Below are positions 7,959 to 15,988 of a stretch of DNA of 48,939 nt, piece by piece; positions within the stretch are counted from its first letter, which is position 1; each line of letters begins with the position of its first letter. The notes beneath the pieces were generated by a model, which saw only the letters and a program-made list of their open reading frames with translations, was not told the DNA's origin and ran no database searches. The DNA is from Pseudanabaena sp. FACHB-2040 (GTDB taxonomy: Bacteria; Cyanobacteriota; Cyanobacteriia; Phormidesmidales; Phormidesmidaceae): positions 1 through 48,939 of the forward strand of contig NZ_JACJQO010000042.1 of the NCBI RefSeq assembly GCF_014696715.1, in the 5' to 3' direction. The position numbers and the translations under genes were made by a program.

Positions 7959-8115
7959 GCGTACTACAAGCGGCCTGGGCTAGATCTGGACTAGATTTGG
8001 CCTACTGGCACATAGGTTTTGGGCGTAATCGGGCGTACTACAGAGGCCTCAACCCCGCATTCTCGCGTTGATTAGTTGCCTATACAGCAGCTAGTCACGG
8101 CTGGGAGATTACCCA
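7959..8115. other. Non-coding gap between terminase and portal
   Basis: About 195 bp separate the terminase stop from the portal start. The only structure seen is a direct repeat GGCGTACTACA (near 7959 and 8031) and the late-type motif at 8116-8131. No reading frame with a ribosome site was found. Confidence 0.4.
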
Positions 8116-8131
8116 CTAGGGAACTCTGAGG
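8116..8131 (+). promoter_or_regulatory. Late-type motif before portal gene
   Basis: CTAGGGAACTCTGAGG begins 38 nt before the portal ATG. It differs from the copies at 9686 and 17934 at two positions. No conserved -35-like block is visible upstream. Confidence 0.55.
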
Positions 8132-8153
8132 GCACCTGAGCCGCAGCCCTGCC

Positions 8154-9689
8154 ATGACCTACGACCGAAGCGCCGAGAGACTTAAAGCCACACCCATCAA
8201 CGACGGCCAATCGCCCTTTCCTGACAAGGTGAAGGCGGCGGCTGAAGACAATAAACCTGGCCCCCGCACCCCAGGGGCAAAGTACCGAGAGATGGAGCGC
8301 TTTTGGCAAAAGCTGCGCGATGTGCGCGGCGGCACCGAGGCCATGCGCGACGCGGGCAAGAGTTACTTGCCAGAGGAGCCCGACGAGGCCCCAGAAACAT
8401 ACGCCAACCGACTGGGCCGAGCCACGCTGGCCCCCATCTACGAATGGCTGGTGGGCGTGTTTGTCGGCATGATTATGCGCAAGCCAATTGCTCTGCCGAC
8501 TGAGGGCATCCCCAGCGATGTGCAGGCCCACCTGGCCAATATCGACTTGGAGGGCAGCAGCCTTGATCAGTTCGCCAGTGACCTGCTAGAGTCGGCCATC
8601 GACTACAGCTACTGCGGCGTGCTGGTGGAGTACCCCACTGCCGAAGGTATCGCAACTCGCGCCGATGAGGTGGCTGCGGCCCTGCGGCCCTACTGGGTGG
8701 CTTACCCCGGCGATCGCATTCTCGATATGCGCTGGCACCAGCAGGGCAGCCAGCACTACCTCAAGCAGCTGCGGCTGCTGCAGCACCTCTGCGAGCCCGA
8801 CGGCGACTTTGGCGAGCGCTCAGTGGAGCAGGTGATGGTCTATGACAGAACCCCTGCAGGCGTGACCTGGCGGACGTTTCGGGAGAGCAAAGAGAAGAAA
8901 TGGGTGGAGCACCAGCAGGGCACTCTCAGCCGCGCCGAAATCCCCTTTGAAGTGCTCTGGACAAATCGCAAACAGAAGATCACCAAGCCGCCGATGATTG
9001 AGGCTCTAAACCTCAACATCAGGCACTACCAGCTATCGGCTGACCTGGATTACAGCCTGCACATCGCCAGCGTCCCCCGCTGGCTGTTCTTCGGCACTAC
9101 GGCTGAGGATTTGGGCAGTGTGGGCAGCGTGAGCGAGGCCATCTGCTTCCCCAACGAAAACGCCCGCGCCGAGTGGAGCATCCCCGATATTTCAGCTTTT
9201 GAGCCAGTGCGCGATCGCATGGGTGAGGTGGAGCGCCAGGCCAAAGCAATGGGTCTAGCAGCGATGGTGGCCCAGAAGAACGTGGGTGAAAGCGCCGAGG
9301 CAAAGCGCCTGGACCGTGGCCAGGGTGACTCTCGCCTGGCAGTGCTGGCCCAAACGCTGCAGCAGGTGATCGACCGCTGCCTGGGCCACCACTACGGCTA
9401 CATGGGCCTAACCCCTGCCCAGGCTCCGGCCTGCCAGGTCAACCGCGACTTCGACACCACCACCCTCGATGCAGGGATGCTCGGTGCCCTCACCGGCGCT
9501 GCCAATGCTGGCAAGCTGAGCGACCTGACCTACCACGGCCTGCTCAAGGCGGGCGAAATCGGGCTGCCGGACGATTGGACCCCTGAGCTAGAGGCAGAGC
9601 GGCTGGAGCAGCAGCGAGCCCGCGACACGGCTCGCCCGCTGCTGGCCAATGGCCTGAAAAATCCGCTCGATTCGCTCCTAGAGGGCTAG
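8154..9689 (+). CDS. Portal protein (DUF4055 type)
   Basis: 511 aa. The segment YLPEEPDEAPETYANRLGRA followed by TLAPIYEWLVGVFVGMIMRKP is typical of the DUF4055 portal family, and the length fits. The clip/crown part follows (residues ~130-400). The C-terminal region has LTGAANAGKLSDLTYHGLL and GLPDDWTPELEAERLEQQ, as in such portals. It forms the dodecameric DNA channel at one capsid vertex, docks terminase and later binds the neck. It is followed directly by the scaffold gene, as expected. Confidence 0.88.
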   Translation: MTYDRSAERLKATPINDGQSPFPDKVKAAAEDNKPGPRTPGAKYREMERFWQKLRDVRGGTEAMRDAGKSYLPEEPDEAPETYANRLGRATLAPIYEWLVGVFVGMIMRKPIALPTEGIPSDVQAHLANIDLEGSSLDQFASDLLESAIDYSYCGVLVEYPTAEGIATRADEVAAALRPYWVAYPGDRILDMRWHQQGSQHYLKQLRLLQHLCEPDGDFGERSVEQVMVYDRTPAGVTWRTFRESKEKKWVEHQQGTLSRAEIPFEVLWTNRKQKITKPPMIEALNLNIRHYQLSADLDYSLHIASVPRWLFFGTTAEDLGSVGSVSEAICFPNENARAEWSIPDISAFEPVRDRMGEVERQAKAMGLAAMVAQKNVGESAEAKRLDRGQGDSRLAVLAQTLQQVIDRCLGHHYGYMGLTPAQAPACQVNRDFDTTTLDAGMLGALTGAANAGKLSDLTYHGLLKAGEIGLPDDWTPELEAERLEQQRARDTARPLLANGLKNPLDSLLEG

Positions 9690-9701
9690 GGAACACTGCG
9701 G
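9686..9701 (+). promoter_or_regulatory. Late-type motif before scaffold gene
   Basis: CTAGGGAACACTGCGG overlaps the portal stop codon and begins 53 nt before the scaffold ATG. This 16-mer is identical to the one at 17934-17949. Confidence 0.6.
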
Positions 9702-9738
9702 CTGTAAGCTCTGTGAGCCCCTAGTAGGGAAGAAGCCA

Positions 9739-10488
9739 ATGCCTTTTCAGCTCAAAACCGAATTTGAAAATGTCGATGATGCGATCGCATACATCAAAAC
9801 GCAGGTAGCCCCTGAACTAACGCGACTAGCAGTTATCGAAGAGACCGATTTGCCTGCTGTCAAGCGAAACCGTGATGCCCTCAAGGCCGAAAAAGTGGCG
9901 ACTCAGGAGAAGCTCACCGCCGCCGAAACCAAGGTGAGCGAGCTGGAAGGTAAAACCGCATCCACCGCAGACAAAGACGCCGAGTTCAGTCGCATTCTGG
10001 CTGACCAGAAGGCTGAATTTGATAAGCGCCTCAAAGAGATTGAGGACCGTGAGGCGGTGAAAGAGAAGCAGGCCGCCCAGAATGCTCTGGAGCGAGATGC
10101 GATCGCAGAGCTGAGCAAGGGCCAGTATCGGGTCAATAACGCGGCTCAGGTGTTGGCACTCCACAAGGCCAAAGTGCTTGGCGTGAACGGCGACCTCAAG
10201 CGCGACGAGGCCACCGGTGAGGTATACGTTGACCTAGGCGACTATAAGCGCCAAAGCATTGAGCAGTTTGTCGAGTCGGTAGAGGCCAAAACCGAGAACC
10301 AGCACCTGTTCAAGCCTAAAGGCGGCTCGGGTAGCGAGACTCCGGCGGGCGCTGGCAGCACCGGCGGCGGCGGTGGGGCGGGCGTGAACCCCTTTAAGAA
10401 AGAGACCTGGAACATGACTGAGCAAACCCGTCTCTACCGCACCAACCGGCCCCTCTACGACCGCTACAAGGCCGAATCTGGCAAGTAA
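9739..10488 (+). CDS. Capsid scaffolding protein
   Basis: 249 aa. Residues 30-130 are charged and heptad-like, predicted coiled coil (VATQEKLTAAETKVSELEGK and the DRE/KQ-rich stretch). A glycine-rich hinge (GSTGGGGGAG) near 215 leads to a C-terminal NPFKKETWNMTEQTRLYRTN segment typical of scaffold tails that touch the capsid protein. Position between portal and major capsid fits. No protease motif is present here, so scaffold removal may be by exit or by another protease such as the HELIH protein at 13146. It ends before a strong terminator. Confidence 0.8.
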   Translation: MPFQLKTEFENVDDAIAYIKTQVAPELTRLAVIEETDLPAVKRNRDALKAEKVATQEKLTAAETKVSELEGKTASTADKDAEFSRILADQKAEFDKRLKEIEDREAVKEKQAAQNALERDAIAELSKGQYRVNNAAQVLALHKAKVLGVNGDLKRDEATGEVYVDLGDYKRQSIEQFVESVEAKTENQHLFKPKGGSGSETPAGAGSTGGGGGAGVNPFKKETWNMTEQTRLYRTNRPLYDRYKAESGK

Positions 10489-10518
10489 TTTAGCTTTCCA
10501 TCCCAACAGACCATAGGC

Positions 10519-10551
10519 AGCGCCCCGACTCAAAACCGGGGCGCTTTTTTT
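10519..10551 (+). terminator. Terminator between scaffold and capsid genes
   Basis: AGCGCCCCG and CGGGGCGCT form a perfect 9-bp stem with a 9-nt loop, followed by seven T. Placed before the most highly needed structural gene, it implies that the capsid gene has its own promoter. Confidence 0.85.
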
Positions 10552-10552
10552 C

Positions 10553-10604
10553 GGGAACGTTGAGAGCAGCGCAGGGCAGTGCCCGCGCCATCCGAGGCAG
10601 TGCC
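10553..10604 (+). promoter_or_regulatory. Capsid gene leader: late-type motif and two GGCAGTGCC repeats
   Basis: Directly after the terminator comes GGGAACGTTGAGA (10553-10565), a variant of the late motif. Two copies of GGCAGTGCC follow at 10575-10583 and 10596-10604, 21 bp apart, which is two DNA turns. They could bind a regulator or form small hairpins in the mRNA leader. The capsid start lies 41 nt further on. Confidence 0.45.
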
Positions 10605-10644
10605 GACGATGCACAACCCCCACTGACCTCAACACTTCAGAAAA

Positions 10645-11646
10645 ATGGCTACTACTTCTATTGCAGACATCATCGTTCCAGAGATCTGGGTGCCCTACAT
10701 GCAGGAGCGCACCACCCAGAAATCTGCCCTCTTCCAATCCGGCATCATCGAGCAGTCTGAGACCTACGACGACCTGATCACTAAAGGCGCTAACACCGCC
10801 AATATGCCTTTCTTTAAAGACCTCTCTGGCCGCTCTCAGGGCCTGAGCGAGGACATTCCCCTCAACCCCAAAAAGATCGGCACTGGCGGCGATGTGTGCG
10901 TGATTCAGCGCCGTGGTGATGCCTGGAGCAGCTCCGACCTGGCCAAGGCCCTCTCTGGCGCTGACCCCGCCGATGCGATCGCAGAACTGGTCTCGGATTA
11001 CTGGGTGCGTGACATGCAGACCACCCTGCTGTGCATTCTCAAGGGCGTGTTTGGCTCCACGGCAATGGCAGCCGAACATGTTCGCAACCTCGCCATTGAG
11101 GCCGGTGCTACGGCCACCGAGGACAACCTGATTAGCTCTGGCGGCGTGCTCGATGCCTTCAAGCTGATGGGCGACAAGCTCGACGCTTTTGCTGGGATCG
11201 CCATGCACGGCGATATCTACTGGGAGCTCGAAAAGCAGGACGTGATTGAGTTCTTGGCTCCGAGCGGGCAAAACGACCAGCCGATTCGCACCTATAAGGG
11301 AAAAATGGTGATCGTCGACGACACGATGCCCAAAGTTCCTGGCACCACCAGCGGCTTCAAGTACACCACCTACCTCTTTGGCATGGACACCATCGCTTAC
11401 GGCGAAGGCACGCCCATGGGCGAGTTTGGCGAGGACATCAGCGTCGAAACTGACCGCGACATCCTGGCCGGTAAGGGCTACCTCACCAACCGCCGCCACT
11501 TCACCATGCACCCCAAGGGAGTCAAGTGGAAGGGCATCCTCGCAGGCGCTACCCCCACCGACGCTGAGCTCGAAGCAGCTGCTAGCTGGGAGCGGGTGTT
11601 TGAGAAGAAGAATGTGCCGATCGCAGCCCTAGTCACCAACGGCTAA
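10645..11646 (+). CDS. Major capsid protein
   Basis: 333 aa. The N-terminus TTSIADIIVPEIWVPYMQER and the following KSALFQSGII fit HK97-fold coat proteins of the class lacking an N-terminal cleaved delta domain. The P-loop-like IVDDTMPKVPG and the C-terminal YLTNRRHFTMHPKGVKW are typical of this coat group. The start is the ATG in AAAAATGGCT. It is preceded by its own leader after a terminator, as fits a highly expressed gene. Scaffold lies upstream. Confidence 0.88.
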   Translation: MATTSIADIIVPEIWVPYMQERTTQKSALFQSGIIEQSETYDDLITKGANTANMPFFKDLSGRSQGLSEDIPLNPKKIGTGGDVCVIQRRGDAWSSSDLAKALSGADPADAIAELVSDYWVRDMQTTLLCILKGVFGSTAMAAEHVRNLAIEAGATATEDNLISSGGVLDAFKLMGDKLDAFAGIAMHGDIYWELEKQDVIEFLAPSGQNDQPIRTYKGKMVIVDDTMPKVPGTTSGFKYTTYLFGMDTIAYGEGTPMGEFGEDISVETDRDILAGKGYLTNRRHFTMHPKGVKWKGILAGATPTDAELEAAASWERVFEKKNVPIAALVTNG

Positions 11647-11676
11647 GGCCAAAGCCACCCTATTGAGGCAAAACCC

Positions 11677-12051
11677 ATGGGACTAACAGGCTTTGAGCTG
11701 GCCCGACGGCTGGCACAGGCAAATGTCGATTACGAGGCGGCCCAAAACCTGATCCGCCAAGTCAGCGCTGCACCTGAGTTGCAGCCACCAAAGGCAGACA
11801 AGCCTGCGGTGGTCATCCCCCACGCCCTGGCGCTGATCAATTCCACCGATTCCGCTGCAGCGGAAAAACTTGTGCCACTACCAGGCATTGGCCCAGCTGC
11901 AGCTCGCAAACTGCTGGAACGGCGGCCAGAGGGAGGTTACGCCTCCCTGGAGCAGGCGGCTGAGCTGAACCCAGAACTGGCCGAACGGCCTTTCAACGTG
12001 AAATGGGATGCGATCGCATCCTGGCAACCCAAAGGAATGCACGATGGCTGA
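11677..12051 (+). CDS. Helix-hairpin-helix protein in head cluster
   Basis: 124 aa. The C-terminal half carries a helix-hairpin-helix: VPLPGIGPAAARKLLERRPE then GGYASLEQAAEL, as in ComEA/RuvA-type non-specific DNA-binding motifs. The N-terminal half is helical (GFELARRLAQANVDYEAAQN). It lies after the capsid gene and overlaps the lysine/alanine-rich gene by 8 nt. Two DNA-binding proteins made together in a head operon suggest internal proteins that organise packaged DNA, or a head-tail joining role. The HhH is seen directly, and the function is inferred. Confidence 0.65.
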   Translation: MGLTGFELARRLAQANVDYEAAQNLIRQVSAAPELQPPKADKPAVVIPHALALINSTDSAAAEKLVPLPGIGPAAARKLLERRPEGGYASLEQAAELNPELAERPFNVKWDAIASWQPKGMHDG

Positions 12052-12766
12052 CTTCAACTCATTCTCTAAATCAGCGACCAGAACGACCACGGCCGCCAAC
12101 AGAACCAAAGCTACTGCTAGGCCCAAAGCTAAAGCTGCTGCCAAAACCAAAGCGGCCAAAGCCAAAGCTGCGGAGAAGGCCAAGGCCGCCAAAGCTAAAG
12201 CTGCTGCCAAAACCAAGGCCGCCAAAGCCAAAGCTGCGGAGAAGGCCAAGGCAACCAAAGCTAAAGCTGCTGCCAAAACCAAAGCGGCCAAGGCTAAAGC
12301 TGCTGCCAAAGCCAAAGCAACCAAAGCCAAAGCTGCTGCCAAAACCAAGGCCGCCAAAGCTAAAGCTACGGCCAAAGCCAAAGCTGCCGCCAAAACCAAG
12401 GCCGCCAAAGCTAAAGCTACGGCTAAAGCCAAAGCTGCCAAAGCCAAAGCTACGGCCAAAGCCAAAGCTGCCAAGCCCAAGGCTACTAAGCCCAAGGCCA
12501 CTAAGGCTAAAGCTACTAAGCCCAAGGCCACTAAGGCTAAAGCTACTAAGCCCAAGGCCACTAAGGCTAAGGCCACTAAGGCTAAGGCAACTAAAGCCAC
12601 CAAGCCCAAGGCCACTAAGACCAAGGCTACTAAATCTAAGGCAACGGCTGGCAAGGTCAAGGGTGCTAAGCGGGTCATGACTGCTGGCAAAAAAGGTGGC
12701 AAGGGCGGCGGCGGTGGCGGCGGTGGTCGCACCTATAACCGCGATAGCAAGGGGAGATTCGCCTAA
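12044..12766 (+). CDS. Histone H1-like Lys/Ala-rich protein
   Basis: 240 aa from the ATG at 12044 (ADFNSFSK follows). Residues ~18-205 are almost wholly Lys, Ala, Thr and Pro in AKAKAA / KATKAKAT / KPKATKP patterns, like the tail of histone H1 and bacterial Hc2/BpH1-type nucleoid proteins. A Gly run and a conserved-looking end, RTYNRDSKGRFA, close the protein. It overlaps the HhH gene and the next gene. High positive charge suits neutralising DNA, so it may be an internal head protein or condense DNA late in infection. DNA-level repeats suggest a variable length between relatives. Confidence 0.8.
   Translation: MADFNSFSKSATRTTTAANRTKATARPKAKAAAKTKAAKAKAAEKAKAAKAKAAAKTKAAKAKAAEKAKATKAKAAAKTKAAKAKAAAKAKATKAKAAAKTKAAKAKATAKAKAAAKTKAAKAKATAKAKAAKAKATAKAKAAKPKATKPKATKAKATKPKATKAKATKPKATKAKATKAKATKATKPKATKTKATKSKATAGKVKGAKRVMTAGKKGGKGGGGGGGGRTYNRDSKGRFA
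12099..12645 (+). repeat. Lys/Ala codon repeat tract
   Basis: Within the histone-like gene, short units such as GCCAAAGCTAAAGCTGCT and ACTAAGCCCAAGGCC are repeated in tandem with small changes. The first part favours GCC-AAA units and the later part favours ACT-AAG-CCC-AAG units, suggesting two rounds of expansion. The tract makes long spurious frames on the other strand. Confidence 0.85.
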
Positions 12767-13146
12767 TGCCTTGGACACCAACCACCAAGGCCCGTATCAT
12801 GGCAGCCCTCCGGCTGCCCCAGGCGGCTCCCCGCTGGTGGGAGCTGGTTGAGGATGCCATGACGCGGGTTGAAATGCTCAGCGGGGGCAGCTCCATCGGC
12901 TATGTCGAGGGGCTGCTCACCTCCATTGAGGCGGCTAAGACTGCGATCGCATCTGGGGCGGGGGATTCAGCCCTGGTTCGGGCGGATGTGCTGGAGTGGC
13001 AGCCCGGCCAGCGCAACGCCGGGTTTTCTCAGGAGTTGGCGGGCAAGAAGGAAGACCTGATCTGCGCGCTCTTCACCGAGCCTGAGCAGGTGCAGATCCG
13101 CCGCATTGCCAGCGGCAGCGGCAACAGAGTGAGGATTCGCAGGTAA
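12766..13146 (+). CDS. Unassigned head/neck protein
   Basis: 126 aa, TAATG-coupled to the histone-like gene and to the next gene. It contains a helical N-terminus (RIMAALRLPQAAPRWWELVE) followed by SSIGYVEGLLTSIEAAKTAI and a C-terminal basic end (NRVRIRR). The place between capsid and MuF gene is typical for a head-tail connector or head-completion protein, and its helical look agrees. No family was recognised, so the connector role is an inference from position only. Confidence 0.5.
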   Translation: MPWTPTTKARIMAALRLPQAAPRWWELVEDAMTRVEMLSGGSSIGYVEGLLTSIEAAKTAIASGAGDSALVRADVLEWQPGQRNAGFSQELAGKKEDLICALFTEPEQVQIRRIASGSGNRVRIRR

Positions 13147-13622
13147 TGGATAAATCAGAAGTTAAGGCCATTGTCCACGAGCACATAAATCGGCTCATGA
13201 ACGAGCTGGGTCCAGTGCGCAGCTGGAACGTGACGGTCAAATATGACCGCCTGTCCAGTGATGCCCACACCACGATCAACGCTGAGATCGGCTTTGACTA
13301 TGCCTATGAGCAGGCGGTCATCACGATAGACCCCGATTCGCAGGATGACGCTAACCACGTTTTGCGCAACCTACGGCATGAGCTGATACATCTGCTGCTA
13401 GCCCCCATAGAGGCTTACAGGGGCGTTGTTCGCTCAATGCTGGATGAACAGCAGGAGGAGGTTGAGGCTGCGGCTGAGCGTGTCGCCATTGAGCGCTGCG
13501 TGATGAACGTTGAGCGGGTTCTCGACTGGGGCCTGAAGATTCCCCTGATGCCTGAAGAGGCCGCACCTGAGCAGCCCCAGGCAGCCGAGCTTAAGACCCC
13601 CCGAAAGCGATCGCAAAGCTGA
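13146..13622 (+). CDS. Putative HELIH zinc metallopeptidase-like protein
   Basis: 158 aa, TAATG-coupled to the gene before it. It carries a zincin motif H78-E79-L-I-H82 in LRNLRHELIHLLLAPIEAYR, with acidic residues in the following helix (QQEEVEAAAE) that could supply a third ligand. The preceding strand (QAVITIDPDSQDD) fits the usual edge strand. The whole is short, like IrrE/SprT-type or phage-encoded minimal zincins. In a head operon it could process scaffold or capsid precursors, or remodel MuF. A hydrolysed substrate cannot be named from sequence, and a purely structural role is possible. Confidence 0.55.
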   Translation: MDKSEVKAIVHEHINRLMNELGPVRSWNVTVKYDRLSSDAHTTINAEIGFDYAYEQAVITIDPDSQDDANHVLRNLRHELIHLLLAPIEAYRGVVRSMLDEQQEEVEAAAERVAIERCVMNVERVLDWGLKIPLMPEEAAPEQPQAAELKTPRKRSQS

Positions 13623-13627
13623 GAACC

Positions 13628-13828
13628 ATGCCTCAACCTGCCCTCCGGCAAGCCCTTATCACCTTCGCTGCCACCACTACAGAGGGGATGACAACCATGG
13701 GTTGGCTCGATGAAGCCCACGAACCAGGGCGTATCGTGATTTGGGCTGATGAGCAGCGCACCGCAGGGCTCTCAATCCCAAAAGAGGCAGCAACCTGCAT
13801 CACCTACTGCGATCGCAACCCTGAGTAA
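13628..13828 (+). CDS. Small hypothetical protein
   Basis: 66 aa from the ATG at 13628. An internal ATG at 13697, nine bases after GAGGGG, would give 43 aa starting GWLDEAHEPGRIVIW and may be the true start. The C-terminal half (RTAGLSIPKEAATCITYCDR) is the better-conserved-looking part. It sits in the 6-nt-spaced run between the HELIH gene and the MuF gene. Function not recognised. The 3' end contains a HIP1 site within TACTGCGATCGCAACCCT, an 18-mer found again at 17371. Confidence 0.45.
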   Translation: MPQPALRQALITFAATTTEGMTTMGWLDEAHEPGRIVIWADEQRTAGLSIPKEAATCITYCDRNPE

Positions 13829-13834
13829 CCCCTA

Positions 13835-15478
13835 ATGCCTGACTACCGCAAGCTCGAAAACCTGGTAGAGCGCTATTCCAACGCCGTTGCCGGGCTCGAC
13901 GCTGATGTGGTGGAACGGCTATCGGACGCGCTCGATGCGAGCTACCGCAACCTGGAGCGGGAGCTGCGCAAGATTTACCCAGAGTGGGAGAGCATGGGCA
14001 GCCTCTATGCTGCTCAGCGTCGCCTACTGCTGATGGATCAACTAAAGCCGGTGCTAGCCATGGTGCGGCCCGACCAAGAAGCTGAGTACGAGGCACTTTT
14101 CACCGAGGCCATACGGCTAAGCCACACCAGTGGGGGCACCCTGGCCGATGAGCTGGTGCGCATTGTTGATCCCGGCTACCCGCTGCAAGAGTTTTCGACT
14201 ATCCCGATTGAGGCTGCGGCATTGCAGGCCCGAGATGGCCTGCAGCGGCTGCGGCGACACGATGAGAAATTTCGTAGCAAGGCCAGTGCGATCGTTGAGC
14301 AGGGGCTCTTGCAGGGGTGGGGTGCGGCCAAGGTAGCCCAGCAGCTGGCCAGCGAGCTGGGGGCGCTTAAGAGCAAAGCGGAGACCATTGCTCGCACCGA
14401 GACGATGTCGGCTTTTAACGATGCGGCTCAGCAGCGGTACGAGAAGAACGGCATTGAGGGCGTGCAGTGGCTGATTACGCCCAATGAGAACTTGTGCAGT
14501 ATCTGCGTCGCCCGCAACGGTAACGTGTACCCCGTGGGCAAGGTGCGGCTGCCGGCCCACCCCCGATGCCTCTGCATCTGGCTCCCCTGGTCCAAGGACT
14601 GGCAGGAGATGGGCCTCATTGATGAGGCGTTCATGCGAGATTACCACAGGGACAACTTGACCAAGGCCAAGGGAAAGGGCATTGAGCCCGACAACGGCCC
14701 TACCTACTGGGAGCGTAAGGCCGGGCAGCAGAAAGCCCCCAAACCCCTATGGAAACCGGCCAACAAGGCTGGCGATGCCAAGGCTGAAGCGGTTGCTCCT
14801 AAGCCTAAGCCTAAGCAGGGCAGCGCTGGAGAGGATAAGGGGCCGGTAGTGGTGCGCCCTGCCAGGCCAAAAGGCCCGGAGCCAGCAGTGCCACAGCAGC
14901 CCTACCAGACCCCAGCGGCAACGCGCCGGTGGGAAGACGGCAAACGCCTTCAGCCATTTGAATCAGCAGCCATCTTTGACAGCAACGGCAGCCTCATTTT
15001 TGAGAAGGACGGTGGCAGCTTTAATGTTGAGTTCAGCGATGCTGAGCTGCGACGGCTGCGAGGGCAGATCCTTACTCACAACCATCCGCCCGACCTGTTG
15101 CCGGAGGCAGAACTCAAAAACCACGGCTACAGTTTTAGCCAGGCTGATATTCTGTTTGCGATCGCAAACGATTTACAGGAAATGCGGGTTGTGTCCCCTG
15201 GCTACCGCTTCAGCCTGCTGCGGCCTGAGGGTGGATGGCCAGAGTGGACTGGCAGGAGTGAGGCTGAGCTAGGAAAGAGCTACCAGAAGATTTTGAACGG
15301 CGAGATAGGGCGGCTACTCAAAGAGATGGACGAGGCCCTAGGGAAAGACCCAGACCTAGCCAAAGCTCTGGATCGCCAGTTCAATACCAATGCCACTCAC
15401 GAAGCAGCTCGCCGCTTCGCTGAGCAGGAGGGACTAATCTACAAGCGGGAGCGCTGGAAGGAGCAGAAAGGTGACTGA
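13835..15478 (+). CDS. MuF minor head protein fused to a JAB-like C-terminal domain
   Basis: 547 aa. Residues ~150-255 form the SPP1 gp7/Mu F domain: [17 protein letters not shown], then C221/C224 (CSIC) and H242/C245/C247 (HPRCLC). A Lys/Pro linker (about 290-360) leads to a separate C-terminal domain with H415-N-H417-P and S435-x-x-D438, the HxHP...SxxD signature of JAB/JAMM metallopeptidases; E390 (SLIFE) could be the catalytic Glu. Known MuF proteins of temperate phages often end in polymorphic toxin domains, so the C-terminus may be a delivered effector. The next gene overlaps by 8 nt and may be its partner. The MuF part is certain; the effector role is inferred. Confidence 0.85.
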   Translation: MPDYRKLENLVERYSNAVAGLDADVVERLSDALDASYRNLERELRKIYPEWESMGSLYAAQRRLLLMDQLKPVLAMVRPDQEAEYEALFTEAIRLSHTSGGTLADELVRIVDPGYPLQEFSTIPIEAAALQARDGLQRLRRHDEKFRSKASAIVEQGLLQGWGAAKVAQQLASELGALKSKAETIARTETMSAFNDAAQQRYEKNGIEGVQWLITPNENLCSICVARNGNVYPVGKVRLPAHPRCLCIWLPWSKDWQEMGLIDEAFMRDYHRDNLTKAKGKGIEPDNGPTYWERKAGQQKAPKPLWKPANKAGDAKAEAVAPKPKPKQGSAGEDKGPVVVRPARPKGPEPAVPQQPYQTPAATRRWEDGKRLQPFESAAIFDSNGSLIFEKDGGSFNVEFSDAELRRLRGQILTHNHPPDLLPEAELKNHGYSFSQADILFAIANDLQEMRVVSPGYRFSLLRPEGGWPEWTGRSEAELGKSYQKILNGEIGRLLKEMDEALGKDPDLAKALDRQFNTNATHEAARRFAEQEGLIYKRERWKEQKGD

Positions 15479-15683
15479 CGGCCCTAAGGTGAACAAACTA
15501 GATGACGCGCCGCTCTACCAGATGCCAGGACGTGTTTGCCGCAGCTGCAAGCACGTCACCAGCCTGAGAGACCGCACCTGCATCGCATTCTCTCGGGGTA
15601 TCCCTGACGAGATCTGGGGTGGGGACAACGATCACCGCCAGTCCTACCCCGGCGACAAAGGTATCCAGTTTGAAGCGAGGTAG
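15471..15683 (+). CDS. Small cysteine protein, possible MuF-JAB partner or immunity protein
   Basis: 70 aa, overlapping the MuF-JAB gene by 8 nt. It has a C-x-x-C ([17 protein letters not shown]) followed by [17 protein letters not shown] and [12 protein letters not shown]. Small proteins with the pattern C..C...C.AF..GIP.EI..G...H...GD.GI.F are often found beside phage or toxin genes, which fits an immunity or chaperone role for the JAB domain. The cysteines could bind zinc. The partner role is an inference from overlap and pattern. Confidence 0.55.
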   Translation: MTDGPKVNKLDDAPLYQMPGRVCRSCKHVTSLRDRTCIAFSRGIPDEIWGGDNDHRQSYPGDKGIQFEAR

Positions 15684-15988
15684 CTAGGCAACAAATTGGC
15701 CGCAGGGAGATACCCCCCGATCACCGCCTTGACTAGCTGCCGAGAGACGCAACTAGTCAACCGTCACAAACACTGGCACAATCGCTGATCCTGCAAGAGG
15801 TTGAGGCTGTTTTTGCAGGACTGATAATACAAATCGTATTACACGAGATTTCAACGTTTTAGGTGTGTGACAGTTGGGTTCAAAAGTCCAAAATTAGTCC
15901 AACCTGCTTTGTAGTACGTTTTGCGATCACAAGGGTGGGGGGTGCGATCGCCCCTCGATCCTAGCAGTGGGCACTCTGAGGGAGTCCG
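15684..15988 (+). promoter_or_regulatory. 305-bp non-coding region with three dyads and a late-type motif
   Basis: No gene is visible. Three inverted repeats are seen: TTGACTAG (15729-15736) with CTAGTCAA (15753-15760); TCCTGCAA (15789-15796) with TTGCAGGA (15813-15820); TAATAC (15825-15830) with GTATTA (15836-15841). AGTCCAA is repeated near 15885. GGGCACTCTGAGG, a late-motif variant, lies at 15969-15981, just before the next start. The middle dyad could terminate transcription from the MuF operon, though it has no T tract. Confidence 0.5.

Noticed and set aside
10234-11511. 425-residue open frame on the minus strand opposite scaffold and capsid genes
   Set aside because: It mirrors the GC-rich third-position bias of the real rightward genes, crosses a strong terminator and has no ribosome site or recognisable domain.
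11878-12781. Long minus-strand frames and a second plus-strand frame across the Lys/Ala repeat tract
   Set aside because: Low-complexity products (Leu/Ala/Val, Gly/Phe/Ser or Pro/Lys runs) are by-products of the repeats in the histone-like gene.
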